64,000 nt of DNA from Capnocytophaga cynodegmi DSM 19736 (GTDB taxonomy: Bacteria > Bacteroidota > Bacteroidia > Flavobacteriales > Flavobacteriaceae). The stretch lies in the NCBI RefSeq assembly GCF_000379185.1, contig NZ_KB900715.1, positions 1-64,000 of the forward strand, given 5' to 3'. Position numbers and translations under genes: made by a program. The notes below the pieces were generated by a model that had not been told where the DNA came from, searched no databases, and worked only from the letters and a program-made list of their open reading frames with translations. This document shows, piece after piece, positions 8,597 through 19,592 of this stretch (position 1 is the stretch's first letter; each line of letters opens with the position of its first letter).

Positions 8597-8604
8597 TATC
8601 TTTG
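8597..8604 (+). promoter_or_regulatory. -7 element of the THUMP methyltransferase gene
   Basis: TATCTTTG followed by GCACTC. It lies inside the longest possible ORF, which supports the later ATG at 8624. No clear TTTG is seen at the expected -33 distance. Confidence 0.55.
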
Positions 8605-8623
8605 CACTCATATTTGTATTCTT

Positions 8624-9784
8624 ATGGAAAAAAACTATCCAATGTTAGCTAAAACCTTTTTTGGTTTTGAAGACATTTTAGCTACTGAACTACTAAAATT
8701 AGGTGCTATAAATGTACAAAAAGGCGTAAGAAATGTTTCGTTTGAAGGAGATAAAGGCTTTATGTACAAGGCAAACCTTTGTTTACGAACTGCGTTAAAA
8801 ATTCTAAAACCAATTCATAAATTTTTCGTTCGCAATGAAAAAGATTATTATCAAAAATTATATGATTTTCAGTGGGAAAAATATTTTGATGTAAAACAAA
8901 CTTTTGCTATTTCTGTAACTCTGCAAACAGAACTTTTCAATCATTCACAATATGTAGCCTTACGTGCCAAAGATGCTATTGTGGATAGATTTCGAAACAC
9001 AACAGGAAAACGCCCTAATGTGGATACACTACACCCTGATTTACAACTACATATTCACGTCCAAAAAAATGAGGTCATCGTCTCTTTAGATAGCTCTGGA
9101 GCTTCATTACATCACAGAGGATATCGGTCAGCCACCAACATTGCTCCTATCAACGAAGTGTTGGCAGCAGGTATTTTGTTATTGAGTGGTTGGAATGGTC
9201 AGTCGGACTTTCTCGACCCGATGTGTGGGAGTGGTACTTTTCTTATAGAAGCAGCAATGATTGCCTGTAACATTCCTGCAAATATTCATCGTAAAGAATT
9301 TGCTTTTGAAAAATGGAACGATTTCGATATTGATTTGTTTGAAACAATTTTTGATAGTTGTTTGAAAAAAACTCGTGAATTTCATTATTCTATTGTAGGT
9401 TATGACAAAGCTCCATCGGCAGTGGCTAAAGCTAAAGAAAATCTAAAAAACGCTAATCTTTCCGACTATATTGAAATAAAACAAAAAAATTTCTTTGAAA
9501 GCGAGAAAGAAAACAAAAATTCTCCTTTGCATATGGTTTTCAATCCTCCATATAATGAACGTTTGCAAATTGATATTCCAAAATTTTACGAATCTATCGG
9601 TAATACATTGAAAAACAATTATCCAAATACAGATGCTTGGTTTATCACTTCCAACTTGGAATCTTTAAAATATGTGGGACTTCGTCCTTCGAGGAAAATC
9701 AAATTATTCAATGGAAAATTAGAAAGCCGACTCCTAAACTACAAAATGTACGAAGGAAGCAAAAAAGGAAAATACAATCAGTAA
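8624..9784 (+). CDS. THUMP-domain class I SAM-dependent RNA methyltransferase
   Basis: Predicted N2-guanine RNA methyltransferase related to the N-terminal half of RlmL and to TrmN/Trm14. From ATG 8624 the protein has 386 residues. The N-terminal third is a THUMP-type RNA-binding region (AKTFFGFEDILATELLKLGA). The Rossmann methyltransferase follows with SAM-binding motif DPMCGSGTFLIEAA at about 198 and catalytic NPPY near 307, which indicates methylation of an exocyclic amino group. A start at 8528 would add 32 residues that are unlike the family and would overlap the promoter. Single gene, ending in a strong terminator. The exact target base, 23S rRNA or tRNA, cannot be told from sequence. 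Confidence 0.9.
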   Translation: MEKNYPMLAKTFFGFEDILATELLKLGAINVQKGVRNVSFEGDKGFMYKANLCLRTALKILKPIHKFFVRNEKDYYQKLYDFQWEKYFDVKQTFAISVTLQTELFNHSQYVALRAKDAIVDRFRNTTGKRPNVDTLHPDLQLHIHVQKNEVIVSLDSSGASLHHRGYRSATNIAPINEVLAAGILLLSGWNGQSDFLDPMCGSGTFLIEAAMIACNIPANIHRKEFAFEKWNDFDIDLFETIFDSCLKKTREFHYSIVGYDKAPSAVAKAKENLKNANLSDYIEIKQKNFFESEKENKNSPLHMVFNPPYNERLQIDIPKFYESIGNTLKNNYPNTDAWFITSNLESLKYVGLRPSRKIKLFNGKLESRLLNYKMYEGSKKGKYNQ

Positions 9785-9801
9785 AATAAAACGAACTTTC
9801 T

Positions 9802-9840
9802 GGAATCCTAAAAGAATAATTTTTAGGATTCCTTTTTTTT
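9802..9840 (+). terminator. Terminator after the THUMP methyltransferase gene
   Basis: Perfect 12-base-pair stem (9802-9813 with 9821-9832), seven-base loop, then eight T. Confidence 0.92.
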
Positions 9841-9870
9841 AATTACTTTCGCAGGGTAAAGTTTTTAAAA

Positions 9871-12288
9871 ATGAAGAAATTAATACCTCATTTCATAGCC
9901 ATTGGGCTATTTATTGTTATTTCGTTAGCTTTCTTTTATCCTGTTTTACAAGGAAAAGCCATCTTCCAAAGCGATATTGTACAATACACGGGAATGGCGA
10001 AGGAACGTAATGATTTTCGAGCTTCCGAGAAAGAAGAATCGTACTGGACAAATAGTGCTTTCGGCGGAATGCCAACATATCAACTTGGAGCAAATTATCC
10101 GTATGATTTTATCAAAAAATTAGATAAAGCTATTCGTTTTTTACCTCGTCCAGCTGATTATTTATTCCTCTATTTCATAGGATTTTACATTCTGTTACTA
10201 ACGCTAAAAGTTGATATAAGAACTGCCTTTTTAGGTGCAGTTGCTTTTGGTTTTTCTACCTATTTGATTATTATTCTGGGCGTTGGGCATAATGCAAAAG
10301 CACACGCAATTGGCTATTTTGCACCCATTTTAGCAGGTATTCTACTTGTTTTCAACAGAAAATATTTCTGGGGAGGGTTACTCACGGCTCTGGCTCTGGC
10401 TCTTGAAATTAACGCCAACCACTTCCAGATGACGTATTATCTGATGCTTTTAGTGCTTATTTTGGGCGGATTTATGCTATATAAATCGATAAAAAATAAA
10501 ACTATTCCTCACTTTTTAAAATCATCAGGCGTACTCTTAGTCGCAGTAATTCTGAGTCTACTTTCCAATGCTACCTCTTTATTGGCTACACAAGAATATG
10601 CTCAATGGAGTACAAGAGGAAAATCCGAACTAACAATCACCCCTGATGGAAACCCTAAAGCAAATAGCGGATTATCAAAAGAATACATCACAGAATATAG
10701 CTACGGAATTGCAGAATCACTCAATTTAATTGTTCCAAGATTATTTGGAGGTTCTAACAATGAGGCTTTGGGAGAAAGTTCACACACCTATCAATTTTTA
10801 AGTAAACAAGGAGTACCTTCTTCACAAGCTCTTGATTTTGCTAATGCACTTCCTACCTATTGGGGTAGCCAACCCATAGTTGCTGCTCCTGCTTATATCG
10901 GAGCGGTTATATTTTTCCTTTTTGTACTATCTTTATTCTTGGTAAAAGGCTACAAAAAATGGTGGCTTTTAGGTGGAACTATTATGGCGTTATTGCTTTC
11001 GTGGGGAAAAAATTTCGGTTTCTTAACTGACCTTATGATTGGTTATTTTCCGTTGTATGACAAATTTCGTGCGGTATCGTCCATTCAAGTGATTTTAGAA
11101 TTGTGTGTGCCAATTTTGGCGATGCTCGGTTTGCATCAATTTCTGAAAAATACAGCTGAAGAAAATAAAAAGCCTTTACTTTATTCATTGTATATTTCTT
11201 TGGGAATTTTATTACTACTTTTTTTAGCAAAAGGATTTTTCGATTTTACAGCCACGACAGACGCTCTTTATGAAAAATACTACGGAAAAGAAGTTATGGC
11301 AATGATTATGGAAGACCGCCAATCTATCTATACATCAGATGTTTTAAGAACTCTCTTCTTCATTTTATTAACTGCATTAGCATTATTTCTATATCAAAAT
11401 TCGAAAATACCAAAATGGGGAATGCAACTCGCTTTGCTGCTTCTCATCATTCTGGATTTGGGAGGAGTCGCAAATCGATATGTAAACAGTTCCGATTTTG
11501 TTCAAGCTCGTCAAATGCTTCAACCTTTCCAAGCTACACAAGCAGACACTCAAATACTTGAAGATGAGTCCTATTTTCGTGTGTATGAACCTGAAGTAGG
11601 AATTAACGGAGCCAGAACTTCGTATTTCCATCATTCTATCGGAGGATATCACGCAGCCAAACCAAAAAGATTGCAAGAATTATTTGACTATCAGATTAAA
11701 GGAAATATGGAAGTTCTTAATATGCTCAATGTAAAATATGTATTGCTTAAAGACGAAAAGGGACAAATACGTCCGATGCAAAATGAAGATGCTTTAGGAA
11801 ATGCTTGGTTTGTCTCTAAGTTGAAAACTGTCAAAACTAATGACGAAATGATGGCAAATCTCACTAAATTTAATCCTAAAGAAGAGGCTATCATTTTGAC
11901 TGATGACAACGCCAAATCTTCTTTCAAAACAAAACCTGAATTTGTAACTGATAGCACAACCACAATTTCACTAAAGAGCTATCAACCAAATAAATTGGTT
12001 TATGAAAGTGATAACAAAAACTCAGGATTTGCTGTTTTCTCGGAAATGCACTATCCTCACGGCTGGAAAGCAACTATTGACGGAAAAGAGAACGAATACT
12101 ATCGCGTAAATTACTTACTACGTGGAATGCCTATTCCTGCTGGGAAACATACAATTGTTTTTGAATTTGAACCTGAAGTAGTTAAAACAGGAAGTAGAAT
12201 TTCACTAATCGGAAATATTTTGCTAATTTTGTTACTTTTGGGAGGTGTTTTTTGGGAAATCAGAGCAAAAAAACAAAATTTGAAATAA
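9871..12288 (+). CDS. YfhO-family multi-spanning membrane protein
   Basis: An 805-residue integral inner-membrane protein of the YfhO family, relatives of GT-C type glycosyltransferases. About a dozen hydrophobic segments are visible: one at residues 7-28, a cluster from about 85 to 240, another from 340 to 500. A long soluble C-terminal region with beta-rich character follows (LRGMPIPAGKHTIVFEFEP) and one last membrane segment near 775-795. The first periplasmic loop has the family pattern AFGGMPTYQLGANYPYDF. In Firmicutes YfhO acts on lipoteichoic acid decoration; in Flavobacteria the substrate is unknown. It stands alone between two terminators, so neighbours give no clue. Confidence 0.85.
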   Translation: MKKLIPHFIAIGLFIVISLAFFYPVLQGKAIFQSDIVQYTGMAKERNDFRASEKEESYWTNSAFGGMPTYQLGANYPYDFIKKLDKAIRFLPRPADYLFLYFIGFYILLLTLKVDIRTAFLGAVAFGFSTYLIIILGVGHNAKAHAIGYFAPILAGILLVFNRKYFWGGLLTALALALEINANHFQMTYYLMLLVLILGGFMLYKSIKNKTIPHFLKSSGVLLVAVILSLLSNATSLLATQEYAQWSTRGKSELTITPDGNPKANSGLSKEYITEYSYGIAESLNLIVPRLFGGSNNEALGESSHTYQFLSKQGVPSSQALDFANALPTYWGSQPIVAAPAYIGAVIFFLFVLSLFLVKGYKKWWLLGGTIMALLLSWGKNFGFLTDLMIGYFPLYDKFRAVSSIQVILELCVPILAMLGLHQFLKNTAEENKKPLLYSLYISLGILLLLFLAKGFFDFTATTDALYEKYYGKEVMAMIMEDRQSIYTSDVLRTLFFILLTALALFLYQNSKIPKWGMQLALLLLIILDLGGVANRYVNSSDFVQARQMLQPFQATQADTQILEDESYFRVYEPEVGINGARTSYFHHSIGGYHAAKPKRLQELFDYQIKGNMEVLNMLNVKYVLLKDEKGQIRPMQNEDALGNAWFVSKLKTVKTNDEMMANLTKFNPKEEAIILTDDNAKSSFKTKPEFVTDSTTTISLKSYQPNKLVYESDNKNSGFAVFSEMHYPHGWKATIDGKENEYYRVNYLLRGMPIPAGKHTIVFEFEPEVVKTGSRISLIGNILLILLLLGGVFWEIRAKKQNLK

Positions 12289-12317
12289 GTCATAGAGTAT
12301 ACTCCTTTGTTAAAAAA

Positions 12318-12350
12318 TAAAGAGCGGATATCAAAAATATCCGCTCTTTA
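12318..12350. terminator. Bidirectional terminator
   Basis: Perfect 14-base-pair stem (12318-12331 with 12337-12350) and five-base loop between the convergent YfhO-like and GlsB-like genes. Confidence 0.9.
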
Positions 12351-12370
12351 TATTAATTATAAATTCCTAA

Positions 12371-12625
12371 TTATTTCTTCTTTTTAAATATCAAGTTTAT
12401 TAAAAATAAGATAACAATAGCTCCGATAGCTCCTGTTAAGATAGAACCAATCCATCCCTCTCCAAGCGAAATGTTAAATACACCCCCTAGAAGCCAAGAA
12501 CCTACACTACTTCCAAGAATACCAACAATGATATTCCCAATAAGTCCTAATCCACTACCTTTATAGATAGTCCCTCCTAACCATCCTGCGATGGCTCCAA
12601 TAACAAGTGTTGCAATAATGCCCAT
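12371..12625 (-). CDS. GlsB/YeaQ/YmgE-family small membrane protein
   Basis: An 84-residue, glycine-rich protein with three predicted membrane helices: residues 3-20, about 27-47 and 58-78. The helices carry the family patterns GAIAGWLGG and GLIGNIIVGILGSSVGSWL. The C-terminus is KKKK. The family was once called transglycosylase-associated; members are small inner-membrane proteins often raised under stress, with no proven enzymatic role. Single gene; the T-tract of the shared downstream hairpin suits both directions. I infer an envelope or stress role only from the family. Confidence 0.88.
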   Translation of the reverse strand: MGIIATLVIGAIAGWLGGTIYKGSGLGLIGNIIVGILGSSVGSWLLGGVFNISLGEGWIGSILTGAIGAIVILFLINLIFKKKK

Positions 12626-12844
12626 AAATTTTATTTTTTTTATTAATTTTCACAAATATAAAAAAAATAATCGAAATATACAAATTTTGTTGCAAAAAAC
12701 AGTTTAAAAATAGTAAAAAAAGCTAATTTTAGATAATCATTTATATTTCAATAAAAAATGATTTTAGAAACAAAGATACTGAAAATCAACATCTTTTAAG
12801 TCTAAAATCATTCTTAAAATTATAAATTGCAGTTATAAAGCAAA

Positions 12845-15641
<2,797 letters not shown>

Positions 15642-15660
15642 TTTCCAGAATAGAACAAAA

Positions 15661-17013
15661 TTATTTATCTGTTTTACGAACTCGAATTTGTTTGATTCGT
15701 TTTTTATCAAAAGCTTCCACCGTAAAAACATAATTTTCAAAAGAAATAGGAATATTTTTCTGCGGAAAATTCCCTGAAACTTCCAACAAAAATCCTGCCA
15801 AAGTTTCTGCTTCTCCACGTTTTTCTTCAAAAATAAATTCTTCTTCATCAGTTAGTTGAAGTATTCTATAAAAATCTTTCAAAGTGGTTTTCCCCTCAAA
15901 AACGAAAGTATTATTATCTATTTTTGAATACGTAACATCCTCATCATCAAATTCATCATTAATATTTCCTACGATTTCTTCAATGATATCCTCCAAAGTG
16001 ATAATACCACGAGTTCCTCCATATTCATCGACAACCACAGCCAAATGTATCTTCTTCTCCTGAAATTCACTCAACAAATCGTCTAATTTTTTATTTTCAG
16101 GAACAAAAAAAGCCTTTCTTTTCACACTATTCCAATCAAAATCAGCCTTTTCTAAATGCGGAAGTAAATCTTTAATGTAAACAATTCCAGTGATATTATC
16201 TAAACTTTCTTTGTATACAGGAATGCGAGAATAACCGATTTTTACAATTTCTGCAAGAGCTTCTTGGTAAGAAAGTTCCTCATTTAAAGCAAAAATATCT
16301 ATGCGAGGCACCATTACCTCCCGAGTTTCAGTATTACCAAAGGAAACGATGCTTTCCAATATTTTTTTCTCTTCGTGTGTTGTATCGTCAGAAGATGTAA
16401 GCTCCAGAGCTTGAGACAATTGACCCACAGAGAAATTTGTTGTTTTCTTTCCGAATCGTTTTTGAATTGAACTTGTGAAATTTTTCATAGGAATGCTTAA
16501 TGGCGTCAAAATCACGTCCAACACATAAAGTGGATAAGCTACTTTTTTTGCAAACGAAATATTATTGCGATTAGCATATATTTTAGGCAAAATTTCTCCA
16601 CAAAGCAAAATCATAAATGTAACAAGCCCTACATCTAAAATAGCTCTAATCAATTCGCTTTCAATACTTCCAAATATAAAGTCACCCAAATCCACAAAAA
16701 GAAGAACTATTGATATATTCACTAAATTATTAGCTATCAGAATAGTCGCTAATAATTTTTTAGGGTCAGAAAGTAATTTTGTGATGATTTTTCCTGAAGG
16801 AGAGTTGCTTTCCTTTTCGTTATTCACTTCTGTTGGAGAAAGCGAAAAAAGAGCCACTTCCGAGCCTGAAATTAAGGCAGAACAATACAGAAGTATCAGA
16901 AAGACAACAAATTGCCCAATAATCGAAAAATTAATTACATCAAACCACAATACAATTTGATTGAAGGGCATCAAAAAAGTGAAAAATAAATTAAGGGGAG
17001 GCTCTAAGTCCAA
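15661..17013 (-). CDS. gldE: Gliding motility-associated protein GldE (CNNM/CBS type)
   Basis: A 450-residue membrane protein of the CorC/CNNM (hemolysin-like) family. N-terminal DUF21-type membrane domain with helices at about 28-50, 85-108 and 112-140 and the motif SGSEVALFSLS. Two CBS domains follow (about 200-330; VVVDEYGGTRGIITLEDIIEEIVG), then a C-terminal transporter-associated domain. GldE is reported to support GldD function in F. johnsoniae; a cation-transport role is inferred from the fold. The start is TTG at 17013, giving MDLEPP, close to the MDP.PP starts of relatives; an ATG lies 14 codons later. Directly downstream of ssb. Confidence 0.92.
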   Translation of the reverse strand: MDLEPPLNLFFTFLMPFNQIVLWFDVINFSIIGQFVVFLILLYCSALISGSEVALFSLSPTEVNNEKESNSPSGKIITKLLSDPKKLLATILIANNLVNISIVLLFVDLGDFIFGSIESELIRAILDVGLVTFMILLCGEILPKIYANRNNISFAKKVAYPLYVLDVILTPLSIPMKNFTSSIQKRFGKKTTNFSVGQLSQALELTSSDDTTHEEKKILESIVSFGNTETREVMVPRIDIFALNEELSYQEALAEIVKIGYSRIPVYKESLDNITGIVYIKDLLPHLEKADFDWNSVKRKAFFVPENKKLDDLLSEFQEKKIHLAVVVDEYGGTRGIITLEDIIEEIVGNINDEFDDEDVTYSKIDNNTFVFEGKTTLKDFYRILQLTDEEEFIFEEKRGEAETLAGFLLEVSGNFPQKNIPISFENYVFTVEAFDKKRIKQIRVRKTDK

Positions 17014-17084
17014 ATTTATATAAATTAGTTAAACAATATTCAGCTTCATCAACAATTTTTGAAGCAAAAATTAAAAAATGTTAT

Positions 17085-17495
17085 TTAAAAAGGCATTCCA
17101 TTATCCTCTTTACTAAAATTACCTTCAGAAGGAGAAGACGGAGAATTTTGATTTTCCCTTCGATTTGGTAATAAATTCACATCGGTCACATAAACCTCTG
17201 TAGTATAACGTATTGAACCGTCTTCTGCTTGCCACTGGCGAGTTTTTAATCTGCCTTCAACATAAATCAGGTCTCCTTTTGTTGTATATTTTTCGATAAC
17301 CTCAGCCAGTTTGTTTCGCACAACAATTGTATGCCAATCCGTTTCAACCACCTTTTCATTGGTAACCTTATTCACATATTCCTCATTGGTAGCCAGAGGG
17401 AAACGCCCAATGCAGTTTCCGCCTTCAAAATAGGTTAGTTTGATATTATCCCCCAAACGACCAATGAGCATTACTTTATTTAGCGTTCCATTCAT
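17085..17495 (-). CDS. ssb: Single-stranded DNA-binding protein
   Basis: Cytoplasmic OB-fold protein that coats single-stranded DNA in replication and repair. From ATG 17495 it has 136 residues and begins MNGTLNKVMLIG, matching family starts; the open frame can begin nine codons earlier at 17522, which I consider less likely. The OB-fold core includes GRFPLATNEEY and YVEGRLKTRQW. The C-terminus is acidic and ends in GMPF, the tip that binds partner proteins in other SSBs. Lies between mutY and gldE, as in other Flavobacteriia. Confidence 0.93.
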   Translation of the reverse strand: MNGTLNKVMLIGRLGDNIKLTYFEGGNCIGRFPLATNEEYVNKVTNEKVVETDWHTIVVRNKLAEVIEKYTTKGDLIYVEGRLKTRQWQAEDGSIRYTTEVYVTDVNLLPNRRENQNSPSSPSEGNFSKEDNGMPF

Positions 17496-17539
17496 AACAA
17501 ACAGTTCTTTAATTTTTTCCAAAAATAAAATTTATTTTT

Positions 17540-18580
17540 CTAAAACCAAAATTCTTTAATGAAATTTGCAGTTAATACAGAAACAGGATAAGATGTTATA
17601 TCCTTAATATCAATACGATAATTTAAAATTTCTTCAGTTTGAACTATCCAAAATTGGGTATATATATGTTGGTGCGATAATTTATGAACAATGAGTTTTT
17701 CGCTTAAAACACAAACATCTGAAAAAGAAACAGATAAATCACTTAATTTCTCAATCAATTCTTCTTTAGATATTTCAGTATTACTCTCAATAAGAGGAAA
17801 TTCATAAAGCCCTTGCCAAATATCTTTTTCAACTCTTTTGGTTAATGACGTAAACCCTTTATTATCAATAAAAACTAAATAGTTGAAATACCTTTTTTTA
17901 ATTTTTATCTTTCCAGCTTTTTTAGGCAATTCGCTAACTTTTTTCAGAGAATTTGCTAAACATTTATCTAAAAATATACAAGATTGACAATCAGGAGATT
18001 GAGGTTTACATTGAATTGCACCAAAATCCATTAATGCCTGATTGTATGTACCTGCATCTTCTTTGTCTAATAGATTGTTTGCCAAATCTTTAAAGTAAGT
18101 AATTCCTTCAGAAATATTTATCGGAATTTCAATATTGAACACACGAGCCAAAACGCGATATACATTTCCATCTACAACTGCACAAGGTTCTGAATAACAG
18201 ATAGAAGCAATCGCACTTGCTGTGTAATCTCCAATTCCTTTTAGTTTAATTAATTCTTTATACGATTTTGGGAAAGCTCCATCAAATTCAAATGCAATTT
18301 TTTTAGCTGTATGATGCAAATTTTTGGCTCGGGAATAATAACCCAAACCTTGCCATAATTTCATAACTTGCTCTTCATCAGCTTTTGCCAAATCAAAAAC
18401 GGTAGGAAAATTTTGAATGAACCGCTCATAGTAAGGAAGCCCTTGAACTACACGAGTTTGTTGCAAGATAATTTCAGATAGCCAAATTTTGTAAGGTTCT
18501 TTCGTTTTACGCCAAGGCAAATCTCTTTTTTGGCTTTTATACCACTCAACAAGCTGATTTTTAAAAAATTGGTTATCCAA
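17540..18580 (-). CDS. mutY: A/G-specific adenine glycosylase
   Basis: Removes adenine mispaired with 8-oxoguanine. The 346-residue protein has the helix-hairpin-helix LKGIGDYTASAIASIC followed by the catalytic Asp region (AVVDGNVYRVLARV). A [4Fe-4S] site follows: Cys-x6-Cys-x2-Cys-x5-Cys in the stretch from CKPQ to LDKC near residues 190-206. The C-terminal part is the NUDIX-like 8-oxoG recognition domain. The start is TTG at 18580; relatives start at the same place (MDxxxx..LVEWY) and no in-frame ATG is available upstream. First gene before ssb-gldE-gldD. Confidence 0.94.
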   Translation of the reverse strand: MDNQFFKNQLVEWYKSQKRDLPWRKTKEPYKIWLSEIILQQTRVVQGLPYYERFIQNFPTVFDLAKADEEQVMKLWQGLGYYSRAKNLHHTAKKIAFEFDGAFPKSYKELIKLKGIGDYTASAIASICYSEPCAVVDGNVYRVLARVFNIEIPINISEGITYFKDLANNLLDKEDAGTYNQALMDFGAIQCKPQSPDCQSCIFLDKCLANSLKKVSELPKKAGKIKIKKRYFNYLVFIDNKGFTSLTKRVEKDIWQGLYEFPLIESNTEISKEELIEKLSDLSVSFSDVCVLSEKLIVHKLSHQHIYTQFWIVQTEEILNYRIDIKDITSYPVSVLTANFIKEFWF

Positions 18581-18677
18581 AATAATTATTAGAATACAAC
18601 GGAATTAAACACAAAAAATAAAAGCCAAAATTAAAAAACTTCGGCTCTTTAAATTTTTTTCCAGATTTTTGAAACTA

Positions 18678-18884
18678 TTACTCTTCTTTCTTTTCTATCG
18701 CAGTAGAATCATTTTTATTCTCCTCCTTTGAAGCATTTTTAAACTCTTTGATACCACTTCCCAAGCCTTTCATCAATTCAGGAATTTTCTTTCCTCCAAA
18801 AAGTATTAGAAGTGCAACGATAATGAGGATAATTTCAGGAGCTCCTAATTTACTAATAAACAGAGATATATTCAGTAAAGTCAT
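18678..18884 (-). CDS. tatA: Twin-arginine translocase subunit TatA/TatE
   Basis: Pore-forming subunit of the Tat system for folded proteins. From ATG 18884 it has 68 residues: one N-terminal membrane helix (about 12-31), a hinge with [14 protein letters not shown] and an amphipathic helix [11 protein letters not shown], then a charged tail. The open frame begins three codons earlier at TTG, but ATG is preferred. A -7 element TATATTTG lies on the minus strand near 18914-18921. tatC is not in the window. Confidence 0.93.
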   Translation of the reverse strand: MTLLNISLFISKLGAPEIILIIVALLILFGGKKIPELMKGLGSGIKEFKNASKEENKNDSTAIEKKEE

Positions 18885-19008
18885 AATATTCAATTTTTAT
18901 ACCTTTCGAAAGGCAAATATATAAATTTTATTTCTTAAAAAGTATAGATTAATCGTTTTAAATTAGGAAATCAACACAAAAAACTGATTTACAAAAAGAT
19001 AAAAAGCC

Positions 19009-19500
19009 CTACTTTACAAAATTCATTGATATTACAAACATTTTTCCGTCGGCATTTACCGTTTGTTCCCAAATCATTGTTTTTTCGGAAAGATGAGCTA
19101 AACGCAAGGTAATTCCTTTATTTATTTCAGATTGATAATTTTCGTTTGTGGGTTTGAGCATAAAATCATAATACCCTGAAGATTCTACTTTTCGTTGAAT
19201 AACGAACACAAAATTTCGCTCTCCCGTTGAACAATCTTCCTTAACAATGTTATATACACCACGATTATTACTCGGAGTAAACTCCCAAGTGCTTCCCTCA
19301 AAACATTCCTTAGAAGTATCGTTCAACAATGTAATTTCAAACTCACCTCTCTGATTATGAGTAACAGATTCCAATGTCCAATTTCCATCAATTATCTTAC
19401 TTGTCACCTTAGTTTTATCTTGCTTTGGATTTGAAACAACCGAAAAACCAGCACAAGAAGCTAATAGCGAAACAAATACAAAAAATATAACTTTTCTCAT
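19009..19500 (-). CDS. Lipocalin-like lipoprotein
   Basis: A 163-residue exported lipoprotein. The signal peptide ends in a lipobox (LLASC, Cys at about 16). The mature part is beta-rich with IIDGNWTLESVTHNQ near the start and the GTWEF-like pattern GSTWEFTPSNNRG, typical of the small lipocalin-like lipoproteins that are common in Flavobacteria. Such proteins are thought to bind small hydrophobic ligands in the envelope, but no ligand is known here. I use ATG 19500; a TTG four codons upstream opens the frame. Single gene between tatA and the MBOAT operon, same strand. Confidence 0.75.
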   Translation of the reverse strand: MRKVIFFVFVSLLASCAGFSVVSNPKQDKTKVTSKIIDGNWTLESVTHNQRGEFEITLLNDTSKECFEGSTWEFTPSNNRGVYNIVKEDCSTGERNFVFVIQRKVESSGYYDFMLKPTNENYQSEINKGITLRLAHLSEKTMIWEQTVNADGKMFVISMNFVK

Positions 19501-19592
19501 CTTAAATCTCAAAAAAGTATGTCAATTGCAAATCTACAAATATAGTTTCAAGAAAAATCTTAATTAACTAAATATTAACAGAACTACTTACC

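Noticed and set aside
8528-8623. N-terminal extension of the THUMP methyltransferase
   Set aside because: It contains the -7 promoter element and its sequence is unlike family N-termini; ATG 8624 is preferred.
15642-15848. Upstream extension of gldD
   Set aside because: It overlaps the gldE coding region and would bury the lipoprotein signal peptide.
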